From G032773895 sp965248935 (GTDB lineage Bacteria; Pseudomonadota; Gammaproteobacteria; Pseudomonadales; Cellvibrionaceae): 64,000 bases of DNA. The stretch is from the NCBI GenBank assembly GCA_965248935.1, contig OZ252214.1, positions 868,001 to 932,000 on the forward strand, written 5' to 3'. The translations under genes and the position numbers were made by a program. The first letter of the stretch is position 1. Every line of letters starts with the position of its first letter. The notes beneath the pieces were generated by a model. That model was not told the origin of the DNA and did no database searches. It saw only the letters and a program-made list of their open reading frames with translations. Below are positions 35,747-44,466 of the stretch, piece by piece.

Positions 35747-37414
35747 CTAATGATGCTTCAAACCGTATACCAAATCCACTGCGGTGCATCCCGCAACATG
35801 CGCACTACGATAGGTGCCGCTTTGGTAACATGGCTTCGCCTTTATTAACTCTGTCAAGGATGCCACCGTTTGCCCCGTTTCCTCCAAAGCCTTGGCGAAC
35901 TCTCTTTCGGCATTTTGTTTCGCTTTAAATAGTTGCATTTGAACCCGGCTATACACATTTACCGCACCATCACCGTTTGTTTCAATCGGTAAAAATATCG
36001 AGGTTGGGTGAAGCTCAGAAATTAAAGACTGCACCCCATCCGACACACCACTGGAAGGCATACAACCGAATGGCTTAATGCTGAGGGTCATATTCGCTTT
36101 TTGATGAATCACATTTTGAATCACCTTACCCACTTCCATATGCCCCTCTCCACCGCGAAGGTTGTTGTCGTAAAAGGCGTGGCTAATTTTAGCAATTTCA
36201 TCCATATTGGGCAGGTGGTAATCTCTAAGGTCCAGCACTTTTGCATAGAAAGCAAACAGCGCGCGAATAGAAACCTCTCCGACCCGTATCATCCACAGTT
36301 TTTTGGCAACATTCACACCCGCAAGAGCAAGTTTACTGCCGCCCTTTTCTTTTTGATCCGCCCCTTTTAACTTGGCTCTATCCAGCGTGTCATACTTCGC
36401 CGCCCACAATAGATACAGCACCCAACTAACCACTAACTGAATATCCACCTCTGCGCCTTCGGATTCAAGAAAACGCTGCATCTTATAGTTACCATCCCCT
36501 TCGGTGGTCATGGCCCAAAACTCACCGATAATCGCTACTTTGGGTTTAACCTGCATCGGGTCCACTTTAACCGCTTGCAACTCTTTGCGTATTTGCCAAA
36601 GCGCTTTTAACATACCTTTTCGCGTTTCGAATGCCTTAGCAATACGTTTTTTGGCATTCTCAATCACCGCATCCGTTCGACCTTGCTCCAACTCATAAGG
36701 CCGAATTCGATAAGCAAGTGCATTAAGCACATCGCCAAGAATCGCGGCTTTCGTAATCGTCGTAAAAAATTTAAGGTCAATTTTTAAACCCATCTCCTCG
36801 CCAGAAGCTTGTTTCATTCCCCCAGCTTGCTGAAAGAGAATAACCCTAAAACCTTCGAATCCGGCATCCCTCAAGGCTTTCCTATATTCAGTAACATAGG
36901 TTCCAAAACGGCATGGGCCACAGGAACCCGCAGTGGCAAACAAATAGTTTTCAATAATATGCTTTTTACTTATACCCGATTTTTCCATCTGCTTAAGCTT
37001 CTTCAGCAAATTGCCCACCGTAAAGTAGGTTGGGTTACACTGTCCTCTGTTACCAAACTCTCGCCCATATTGAAGAGATTCATGATCTGGTACATCCATT
37101 GCCTCAACTTTGTAACCAAGCCCACGAAATGCGGACTGAATAAAAAAGTCATGCGCCATGGTCAAGCCCGCATGTAGGATTGTTGTATGCTCTCGCTGGG
37201 CGGCAGTAAAGGTGCTGGGAACTGGATCAAACCATTGATCCGTTTTTTTATCCTCAATACCTAACCGGGCTTTTTCATCTTCTTCAAATTGCAGAACTTG
37301 TTCGTCCATAAATTGGATATACGACACTGCATTGGAGTCACTGTCCGTTAAAAATTCCGGTGAAATAGACTTCCCCTCAGATGAAGAGCCTAAAGATGTA
37401 TTTCGAACATTCAT
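35747..37414 (-). CDS. 2-hydroxyacyl-CoA dehydratase (HgdB/BcrC)-like protein
   Basis: A 555-residue cytosolic protein related to the 2-hydroxyglutaryl-CoA dehydratase D-component and benzoyl-CoA reductase subunits, which hold an Fe-S cluster. Candidate Cys ligands sit in NRGQCNPTYFTVGN, TAGSCGPCRFGTYV and KPFGCMPSSGVSDGVQ. The motif KVAIIGEFWAMTTEGDGNYKM resembles the nucleotide/CoA-binding region. AAGGACAC precedes ATG 37414, 13 nt after the activase gene. Such paired proteins are widespread in aerobic gammaproteobacteria, where classical hydroxyglutarate or benzoate fermentation is not expected. The substrate is therefore unknown. Confidence 0.8.
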   Translation of the reverse strand: MNVRNTSLGSSSEGKSISPEFLTDSDSNAVSYIQFMDEQVLQFEEDEKARLGIEDKKTDQWFDPVPSTFTAAQREHTTILHAGLTMAHDFFIQSAFRGLGYKVEAMDVPDHESLQYGREFGNRGQCNPTYFTVGNLLKKLKQMEKSGISKKHIIENYLFATAGSCGPCRFGTYVTEYRKALRDAGFEGFRVILFQQAGGMKQASGEEMGLKIDLKFFTTITKAAILGDVLNALAYRIRPYELEQGRTDAVIENAKKRIAKAFETRKGMLKALWQIRKELQAVKVDPMQVKPKVAIIGEFWAMTTEGDGNYKMQRFLESEGAEVDIQLVVSWVLYLLWAAKYDTLDRAKLKGADQKEKGGSKLALAGVNVAKKLWMIRVGEVSIRALFAFYAKVLDLRDYHLPNMDEIAKISHAFYDNNLRGGEGHMEVGKVIQNVIHQKANMTLSIKPFGCMPSSGVSDGVQSLISELHPTSIFLPIETNGDGAVNVYSRVQMQLFKAKQNAEREFAKALEETGQTVASLTELIKAKPCYQSGTYRSAHVAGCTAVDLVYGLKHH

Positions 37415-37427
37415 TTTTCTGTGTCCT

Positions 37428-40400
37428 TTAATCTATTTGTGCAACAGGTACAAACTCTTGTGGGCCTATAGACATAGTTCGGTTCGTAGGGCTTAACTGT
37501 TTATCCAAAATCTCTTTACGAGTTAACCACTTACTTAATTCAGAAATATATACTTCATCTCGTTTTATTTTTTCTGGGGCCTTGTTAAGTATCTCCAATC
37601 GTTTTTCGATGGACGCTCTCTCCAACTGCAATTGTTTTTTTGCTTCGTCTTCCAGCTTTTCTTCCGCCAATGCCAAAGTATACCCGTAGGTCTTCACACG
37701 AATTTTAATAGAGCCCGAAGGCTTATTGGCATCAATATCATGCAATGCGGAATAAGGTGTTTCCGAAGAAGAAACAACTCGATCAATAAGCCCATAGGTT
37801 GGCGCATCATGACCGCACTTAAAGCTGGACAAATCTAATACTGCAACATTGGGGTGACGGGCAGCAAACTTCGTTGCCCACACTTTTTGTACACTGTTCA
37901 CACTGTAGTTTTCCGGCCATACATCACCCACTTCGAGGGGGGAATCAATAAACTTTTTGCGTATATCTTCTACAAAGTAATGCTTTAAGTACTCTTTGTC
38001 TTTAGGAATTGACCGCATAGATAATATCGGATACCCCATAGCTTGGTATTCTTCCAATACACCGTGATTCATGCCAGGGTCATTGTGATAAGGGCGACCA
38101 ATCATCAACAGCGCCATGCGGTTCTCTTTTTCCACCGAATCTAAAATAATTCTACCCTTTTGTTGCATTAACTGGTCGAATTTTTTTTGAACTGAAAATG
38201 CTTGATCAATGGCAAAATTATTTTCATCTTCAGTTACACCAAATCGTTCTCCAAAGCACTCAAACATTCTACTTTTCAACAGCAGAGGCTCAGTCAACGT
38301 CACCGCTGGATCTAAATATTCAATACCACGCTCGGCAAAAAAATCTTTTTCTTTGATAAACGCTGCGCCAATCACTTTGGGCGTACCGGCAACAATAGGA
38401 CAACAAGCGGTATCCATCACATTCTCCACAAACGTTGGAATGTGTGTTATGGACGGAAAGAAAATATAATCTAATGGTTTCTTTTCATGGTAAGTGAAAA
38501 GCAAATTATGAATATGGGCCTGGACAACTTTTGCCGGGTAACAGGGGTCAATAGAACCGTATTTACCACCGGCCTGCCACATTTCTTCAGAGGTATCATC
38601 GGAATAAACAACATTTCTAGGGTGAATACCCAACGATTCAAAATAGGCTCGCCAAAATTGGCCCGTACTCCAAAGGTTAAGTGCTTTGGGAATGCCAATT
38701 CGAATATTTCGTCTTCTTGCATAAGACTTTTCAGAAGACCTTTCGAAACTGCGTTTAACTGATTTGTATTTTACCCCCCCCAATAGCGTTCTTTTTACTT
38801 CAGCATCGGAGATTATTGCATCGGCAGCGGGCAGCGAATCCACTTTATATAAGTGTTTATAATTCCATGTAGCTTCATATTCCACTAGGTTAGGGTAGGC
38901 TACCATTCGTTCCCGACGCTGTTTGTTTAACTTTCGTAAAGCATCATGATTTTCTACCGTACCTTTTTCACAGGAGAAGCCAGAAATATACCTAGCCGTT
39001 TCTGTTTCGCTCACCTTGGCATCAATAAATGTGCGCGAACAGTTGTTTGCACAAAAATCACATCGTGTAGTTTCATCATTAGTTGTCGAATAGACCAAAT
39101 CGATAGCATTGTCCAAACCAATAAATCGTGAATGCCCTTTACGTTTAACAATACGAATAGCTTCAAAAGCAGCCCCTAATGCTCCCGCTTCACCCGTATG
39201 AGGGTGAACATGAACCTCCGCTTCTGGAACTCGCTCTTCAATGTAATCCACCTGCGCTTTAACTGCGGCGAGGTTTTTTTGCGTTCCACCTTGCAAAACA
39301 AAAATGCGGCCCAGTTCAGCCATTCGTGGAATTTGCACCACATACTGCCAGATATTTTTCGGTAGAACTAAAGCCAACCCGGCTAAAAGTTCTTCTCCGT
39401 TAAAGCCTTCTTTTTGGAAGTTGACTCTATCCGAGTCTAAGAATACCGCACAACCATAGCTAAACTTTGGAGATAGGTCCGCTTTAAATGCCGTTTCCGC
39501 ATATTCAGTTACAGGTACACCGAATTGATCGGCCATTGCTTGCAGCAGCATTCCATTGCCTGCACTACATGAATTAGATAAACGAAAATTTTTAATTGTT
39601 TTGTTTTGCATAAACAAAACCTTAATATCTTGACCACCTACATCACAAATAACATCCACATCGGGGAAATAATGCTGCGCACTTTTCATATGTGCAATGG
39701 TTTCTACAATATTTGCATCAGCTCTCAAGGCCGATTCCATCACATCACCGGCATACCCCGTAACACCAAAACCTTTTATATCCAATTTAGCGTTTTGCTC
39801 CGTCGCCCAACTTCGTAACGACGAAAACATTTGTTTCATATCTTCCAAGGGGTTACCTTTGGAAAGTTGATATACCTTTTGTAAAATATTTCCTTGCTCA
39901 TCAACAAGTACACACTTACTCGAAGTAGAACCACCGTCCAAACCAATATAACCTTCAATAATTTTGGATGCGTTTATTTGTATAGGAATAAAACTAGGCG
40001 CGGAGTACTTTTCTGTAAAATCTTTCGTTTCCTCATTCGAAGCCGCAAGGGCAGGCCCGGCGGAATTACCCAGTTTTACTTTACGGCCATTTTGAATAAA
40101 ATCTCTTAAAGATTCTAAACCCGCACAATACTCAACATTCTTTTCATGACCACCAAATAAAACTGCCCCGTAGGCTGCGTAATACTCTGAATTTTTAGGG
40201 GCAAAAATAAGTTCATTTAATGGAGTACCCTTAGAATACTCATAACCCCGCTCCTCCCAGGTCTGCGGAATTCGATAACGCCAACACTCACGTAAAAAAG
40301 GTAAATAAGTATTAGGCCCTCCCAAGAGAAGTACTTTTTCTTTTAACGTATTTCCTCGGGTGAGAACAGATAAGTTCTGTCCAACAATAGCGTCCGCCAA

Positions 40401-41000
40401 TGAACATAATATCTCGTTTGCCGGAATACCGCTTTTTACCAAATTCACAATATCCGTTTCGGCGAATACTCCACACTTAGCAGCAACGTGGTGAAGTTTT
40501 TCTGAGTTAAATGTTAACCTTCCAACTTCGGATTGCGGTATACCCACTTTAATCAAACACTTATCAATAGTGGCGCCAGTGCCCGATGCACACTTATCAT
40601 TCATCGACGTGGTCGCACGTTTTTCACCCGTTTTTTCATTGGTTTGGAACATGATGATTTTTGCATCTTGTCCACCTAACTCAATAACACTACCTACATC
40701 TGGATGAAGCTCTTCCACTGCCATAGTCACAGCATTGACTTCTTGAATAAATTTTGCGTTTAGATGAGGCGCAATGGGGCTCGCTCCAGACCCAGTAATA
40801 AATACCCTCGATTTTTGTAAGGAAATATCCGGGAGGTCAACTAAAATTTTCTCCAGCATTTCCAGCACTTTTTCCGCTTGACGGGTTTCATGCCTCTGAT
40901 ACTGGCTCCACAGCATTGTTTTAGTTTTTGGGTCGATAACAACCGCTTTCACCGTTGTTGACCCAACATCAATTCCGAGTATTGACCGTATTTCCATCAT
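37428..41000 (-). CDS. acyl-CoA dehydratase activase-like protein (BadF/BcrA type, fused)
   Basis: A 1190-residue fusion. The first ASKHA ATPase domain (about 5-270) has ILGIDVGSTTVKAVVID, VIELGGQDAKI and MNDKCASGTGATIDKCL. A second, similar domain (about 345-630) has GYIGLDGGSTSSKCVLVD, ICDVGGQDIKVLFM and SNSCSAGNGMLLQAMA. The Cys of both CASGTGA- and CSAGNGM-type motifs are the [4Fe-4S] ligands of archerase activators. A Cys-rich linker follows (CDFCANNCSR), then a C-terminal DUF2229-like domain (RIGIPKALNLWSTGQFWRAYFESLGI; YGSIDPCYPAKVVQAHIHNL) resembling the dehydratase component itself. It would use ATP to drive low-potential electron transfer to the 35747 product. No good ribosome-binding site is seen; ATG 40997 is an equal start. 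Confidence 0.85.
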   Translation of the reverse strand: MMEIRSILGIDVGSTTVKAVVIDPKTKTMLWSQYQRHETRQAEKVLEMLEKILVDLPDISLQKSRVFITGSGASPIAPHLNAKFIQEVNAVTMAVEELHPDVGSVIELGGQDAKIIMFQTNEKTGEKRATTSMNDKCASGTGATIDKCLIKVGIPQSEVGRLTFNSEKLHHVAAKCGVFAETDIVNLVKSGIPANEILCSLADAIVGQNLSVLTRGNTLKEKVLLLGGPNTYLPFLRECWRYRIPQTWEERGYEYSKGTPLNELIFAPKNSEYYAAYGAVLFGGHEKNVEYCAGLESLRDFIQNGRKVKLGNSAGPALAASNEETKDFTEKYSAPSFIPIQINASKIIEGYIGLDGGSTSSKCVLVDEQGNILQKVYQLSKGNPLEDMKQMFSSLRSWATEQNAKLDIKGFGVTGYAGDVMESALRADANIVETIAHMKSAQHYFPDVDVICDVGGQDIKVLFMQNKTIKNFRLSNSCSAGNGMLLQAMADQFGVPVTEYAETAFKADLSPKFSYGCAVFLDSDRVNFQKEGFNGEELLAGLALVLPKNIWQYVVQIPRMAELGRIFVLQGGTQKNLAAVKAQVDYIEERVPEAEVHVHPHTGEAGALGAAFEAIRIVKRKGHSRFIGLDNAIDLVYSTTNDETTRCDFCANNCSRTFIDAKVSETETARYISGFSCEKGTVENHDALRKLNKQRRERMVAYPNLVEYEATWNYKHLYKVDSLPAADAIISDAEVKRTLLGGVKYKSVKRSFERSSEKSYARRRNIRIGIPKALNLWSTGQFWRAYFESLGIHPRNVVYSDDTSEEMWQAGGKYGSIDPCYPAKVVQAHIHNLLFTYHEKKPLDYIFFPSITHIPTFVENVMDTACCPIVAGTPKVIGAAFIKEKDFFAERGIEYLDPAVTLTEPLLLKSRMFECFGERFGVTEDENNFAIDQAFSVQKKFDQLMQQKGRIILDSVEKENRMALLMIGRPYHNDPGMNHGVLEEYQAMGYPILSMRSIPKDKEYLKHYFVEDIRKKFIDSPLEVGDVWPENYSVNSVQKVWATKFAARHPNVAVLDLSSFKCGHDAPTYGLIDRVVSSSETPYSALHDIDANKPSGSIKIRVKTYGYTLALAEEKLEDEAKKQLQLERASIEKRLEILNKAPEKIKRDEVYISELSKWLTRKEILDKQLSPTNRTMSIGPQEFVPVAQID

Positions 41001-41612
41001 AAAACTATCTGTTGTTATTTTTTCACTAGTTGTGTTACGGGAGCTACTTTAGCGCAAACATACGACAACGCAAAATAAATACATGTCAACTTTGTGAAAA
41101 ACAAATACACTTAGTCCTTTTAAGGTTTATTAAAAAAGAGGGAAACGTATTGAGAATACGGATTGGCTTAGGCAATTAATTGAGATGCCTGCCCGAGAAG
41201 CTATACGTATCGCTATAAATTCACATACTCCATTACCTATTCTTTCTAGAAAAGCATCAAGAATGCAATGTCATGGCTCTATACAATAGCGTAGCTCTAT
41301 TTGAACAGCGACAAAAAACGTCTAAAAATACATATCTTCACATGACTCATTGCCTACTTGATATTACCACGCACTCAATCACGGGATTATCTGATTATTT
41401 TTCAAACACAACAATAACCATTCAACAAATATCACACACTTTAAATAGCCCTATCATAACAAGAACCCAACCTTTTCCGTGGATAGGTTATAAAAGTATC
41501 GTCGTCTAAAAACACATAAAATATACGCCCTGAATCTATAAACTTAAAACTCAGGCTAAAAAAACCGACGCTCTAACAGAACAATTAAATTAATGATATT
41601 TTCAGCCAAGGT
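41001..41612. other. intergenic, no gene supported
   Basis: About 600 nt between two minus-strand genes. A plus-strand stretch around 41160-41290 reads DWLRQLIEMPAREAIRIAINSHTPLP without a start codon or a known family. The frame at 41273-41509 has unlikely composition. No tRNA, hairpin or repeat was found. Confidence 0.5.
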
Positions 41613-42455
41613 CTAAACACCCACAAGCTCAACATCGTCAACATTAGAGATAAAAGACATATCAATTTGATTGAGAGGATCGAGGTTGATCAACCCTGCT
41701 TTATGCAATTTCTCCTCGACGACAATCGGTACCCAGCCGTATTTGTAAAGATCATAAACATCACGAATCAATATCGCTTTGACTTTCTTACCCGGATCAT
41801 TCGCATCTAATGAAATATTTTGAGCTAAAACTCCAACAAGAAGTTTCGTCATTTCAAATACAGATATTTTAGTTCCCAGCCATGCTTTAATTTTATTTTT
41901 ATTACCATTCGTTTGATTATATGCAATGACCTTAGATATTTGACGTTGATCGATATAAAGCTCGTCACCTTTTGCAGAATAGAGAAATTTACTATTTATT
42001 TTAACTCCTTCAAATTCAGGGTATAGAAACCAAACTAGCTTATTAAACGCATCACTAGAAAAACGACCTTGTTGCAGCATCCCAGTATTAATTTTATTTT
42101 TAAATGAACGCATAACACTTTCATTTACAACCTGATCATCGAAGCAACCACGAATAAAATTTCCTGGAAGCTGAGGTAAACGGCCTGATAGATAAGCGAC
42201 TACTCTAAGCCCTATTCCTCCAAAACCGATTGCTTCCGACCACTCTTTTATGTGTTTTTTTTCCGTACCATGTAACGCAAAGCAACCATAAGCGCTCCGA
42301 TTACGAGACGCCTCAACCATTGGACAACTAATTCGATTACTATTCGAGTCGAGCGCTTCCATATCAAGAAAAGATATTCTGGCTTGACGATATTCCAAGG
42401 TTACTTCACAGTAACCATGCTGATTAATTTGCATATTACGTTTAACAATTGACAT
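41613..42455 (-). CDS. hypothetical 280-residue protein
   Basis: I do not recognise this protein. It starts at ATG 42455 (MSIVKRNMQINQHGYCEVTL), has no signal peptide or membrane helix, and is mixed alpha/beta. Notable segments are EWSEAIGFGGIGLRVVAYLSG, FNKLVWFLYPEFEGVKINSKFL and ISVFEMTKLLVGVLAQNISL. The end is acidic (NVDDVELVGV). It stands alone between unrelated genes in an AT-richer stretch, next to a decayed gene, which suggests an acquired accessory gene. It could be a nucleic-acid or phage-related protein, but nothing shown here proves that. Confidence 0.6.
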   Translation of the reverse strand: MSIVKRNMQINQHGYCEVTLEYRQARISFLDMEALDSNSNRISCPMVEASRNRSAYGCFALHGTEKKHIKEWSEAIGFGGIGLRVVAYLSGRLPQLPGNFIRGCFDDQVVNESVMRSFKNKINTGMLQQGRFSSDAFNKLVWFLYPEFEGVKINSKFLYSAKGDELYIDQRQISKVIAYNQTNGNKNKIKAWLGTKISVFEMTKLLVGVLAQNISLDANDPGKKVKAILIRDVYDLYKYGWVPIVVEEKLHKAGLINLDPLNQIDMSFISNVDDVELVGV

Positions 42456-42693
42456 CCTTCTTCCCTATCCCTTTAACCAAGTTTATTATTTACAGCAACC
42501 GACTTAACACACTGTAACTATACTACAAAACGACAAAGGAGCGTATGAAGACGTATAAATACCGTCAAATAGGCTAAATTTTGTATCTTAGTCACTTTTT
42601 ATTTTTCAACGTCTGTGTAATTTACACATTAAAATAAGCGCAAGTAACCCATAAATTTAAGACACGATATCACCGACATATGAGATCATATTG

Positions 42694-43027
42694 TTAAGCT
42701 TTTACAATATGGTCAAATTTTTTATATAACCATTTGATAGCTTCTGGAGAGATACCAATGGAATTTTCATTATATTCTCCAACAGCACCATCATGCCAAA
42801 TTACTTTATATCGACTAACTTCCTAAGAAAAACGCCCCTTGTTCAACGGAGGTTTTCATGAATTCCTTGAATCGATGAAACCAAAAGAAGCCCAACTCGT
42901 ATATTGATACGTCCTTGTTTTCTTCAAACCGAATTTCAAATTTGTAATCTCAAACAGACTCAATGTTAAGAACATCCTTTTCTATATAACAGTACCCACA
43001 ACTCATACAGGAATTCGCTTTTGTGTG
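42694..43027 (-). pseudogene. decayed gene with internal stops and frameshift
   Basis: Minus-strand translation from 43027 gives HTKANSCMSCGYCYIEKDVLNIESV, a TGA (42950-42952), then DYKFEIRFEENKDVSIYELGFF and FKEFMKTSVEQGAFFLGS, stop 42815. An overlapping frame (42822-42694) continues SRYKVIWHDGAVGEYN and IGISPEAIKWLYKKFDHIVKA. The pieces read as one small alpha/beta protein with a CxxC near its start. The family is not recognised; the size and style resemble immunity or phage accessory proteins. The flanks (42456-42693 and 43028-43315) show nothing else. Confidence 0.5.
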
Positions 43028-43315
43028 CTATTTCACTGGGGAATAAAATCGACTCGGCCCAAGCGTCTTTAATTTATTCGGCAGACTGAATATGAAACCA
43101 TTGCCTTAAATGTCTCACAGAAAAACTGCACGCCCTTTTATATAAAGGAACAATACAACAGCCAATTTAACCATACCAATCTAAACATCAAAGCGTTACA
43201 ATCCGTTGCTGACTATTGAATTCATTTATTGCTCAGAGTACGTTAATGAGCGAAATCCTGCCTATTTGACATCAACTCAGTTTTATCTATTAACTCTTTT
43301 TTGGTGATCAAAACA

Positions 43316-44200
43316 ATGAAGCTTGGATTTCCCCTTTTCTACAAGGTATCCCCTATTCTAGGGATATTGCTTCTAGGGATATTGTTTTCTACGCTAACGC
43401 TTGAAGCAATATCTCAAACCTCTCCACCTAAAAATAGTCATCAAAGTTCCTACGGCGAAAGATGGTCTTGTAACCATGGGTTCAAATCCACTTATGGGAA
43501 ATGTAAACCCGTTATAGTACCAGAGAATGCCTTTTTAGACTCTTCAGGCTCAAGCTGGAAATGCAAACGAGGATACAAGAGAAACAACAAATTTTGTAAC
43601 AAAGTTGAAGTCCCCCCTAATGCTTACCTTACAGAGAGCGCCTATGGAGACGGGTGGGCATGTAACAGGGAATACGAAAACAAGCACAAAAGCTGCAAAA
43701 AAATATTCCTACCCCAAAACGCTTATCTATCCGAATCTTCCTATGACAACAATTGGAAATGTGAGAAAAGCTTCCTTAAAGAAGGAAACCACTGTAAAAA
43801 GATAGAAGTTCCTGATAATGCCTATCCTGAATTTTCTTCTCTTGGCAAAGGTTGGAGCTGTAAAAGAGGATATATTGAAAATGAGAGTACTTGCCTAAAA
43901 ATAATAATTCCAGATAACGGCTTTTTAGATGCCAACGGTAACAACTGGAACTGTATAAGAGGCTACAAAAAGCAAGGCTCCGATTGTGCTTATATACCTC
44001 TTCCAAAGAACGCCTTTCTAACAAATACAGGAAACGATTGGAAGTGTGAACGAGGATACAAAAAAATGGCTCAGTCCTGCATTCGAATTGCACTCCCGTC
44101 CAATTCACACTTAGATTATTCCGGTACAGCATGGCAGTGCAACTCAGGTTTTAAAGAAACTAACAATCTATGTATTACACGCCATACTAATTCAAAATAA
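43316..44200 (+). CDS. secreted protein of eight Cys-rich tandem repeats
   Basis: A 294-residue protein. A hydrophobic N-terminus (LGFPLFYKVSPILGILLLGILFSTLTLEA) acts as signal peptide or anchor. It is followed by eight repeats of about 30 residues with the pattern W-x-C-x-x-G-[FY]-x6-C-x-x-[IV]-x-[VL]-P-x-N-A-[FY]-L. Each repeat has two Cys, probably one disulfide per unit (for example WKCKRGYKRNNKFC, WNCIRGYKKQGSDC). The last repeat is cut short and ends RHTNSK. ATG 43316 is preferred over a TTG at 43301. Similar W-C-G-Y-C repeats occur in marine bacterial secreted proteins; function unknown, possibly a surface stalk or binding module. It lies alone upstream of the chitinase, convergent with it. 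Confidence 0.75.
   Translation: MKLGFPLFYKVSPILGILLLGILFSTLTLEAISQTSPPKNSHQSSYGERWSCNHGFKSTYGKCKPVIVPENAFLDSSGSSWKCKRGYKRNNKFCNKVEVPPNAYLTESAYGDGWACNREYENKHKSCKKIFLPQNAYLSESSYDNNWKCEKSFLKEGNHCKKIEVPDNAYPEFSSLGKGWSCKRGYIENESTCLKIIIPDNGFLDANGNNWNCIRGYKKQGSDCAYIPLPKNAFLTNTGNDWKCERGYKKMAQSCIRIALPSNSHLDYSGTAWQCNSGFKETNNLCITRHTNSK
43454..44197 (+). repeat. eight tandem ~90-nt coding repeats
   Basis: Units begin at GERWSC, GSSWKC, GDGWAC, DNNWKC, GKGWSC, GNNWNC, GNDWKC and GTAWQC, spaced 30-33 codons. They are diverged at DNA level, so the array is old rather than recently amplified. Confidence 0.85.
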
Positions 44201-44420
44201 ATAATAATCAGTCGGCTTCAAAAGCGTTATTGCCCCCTAGGTGAGACCAAATCTATCCCAGAGGGTAATCTCCAATAGACATTTATTTCCAGCTCCCACG
44301 CCCCACATTCATGCCTTGCCACCACCCCTATTCAATTACCATTAAGAGGCGTGAGCACGAACCAACGGAGGCTCTCCCCACCCAATTCAAATAAGCGAGA
44401 GATAATTTTTACACATGAAA

Positions 44421-44441
44421 AACCCGGCCAATGGCCGGGTT
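44421..44441 (-). terminator. terminator of the chitinase gene
   Basis: AACCCGGCC (44421-44429) and GGCCGGGTT (44433-44441) form a perfect 9-bp GC-rich stem with a 3-nt loop and a T-run on the minus strand, 26 nt after the chitinase stop. The rest of 44201-44466 shows nothing. Confidence 0.85.
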
Positions 44442-44466
44442 CTGGGCATGACTTAAGCATTAAAGC

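Noticed and set aside
41273..41509. 78-residue plus-strand ORF
   Set aside because: No family, unlikely composition, weak start context.
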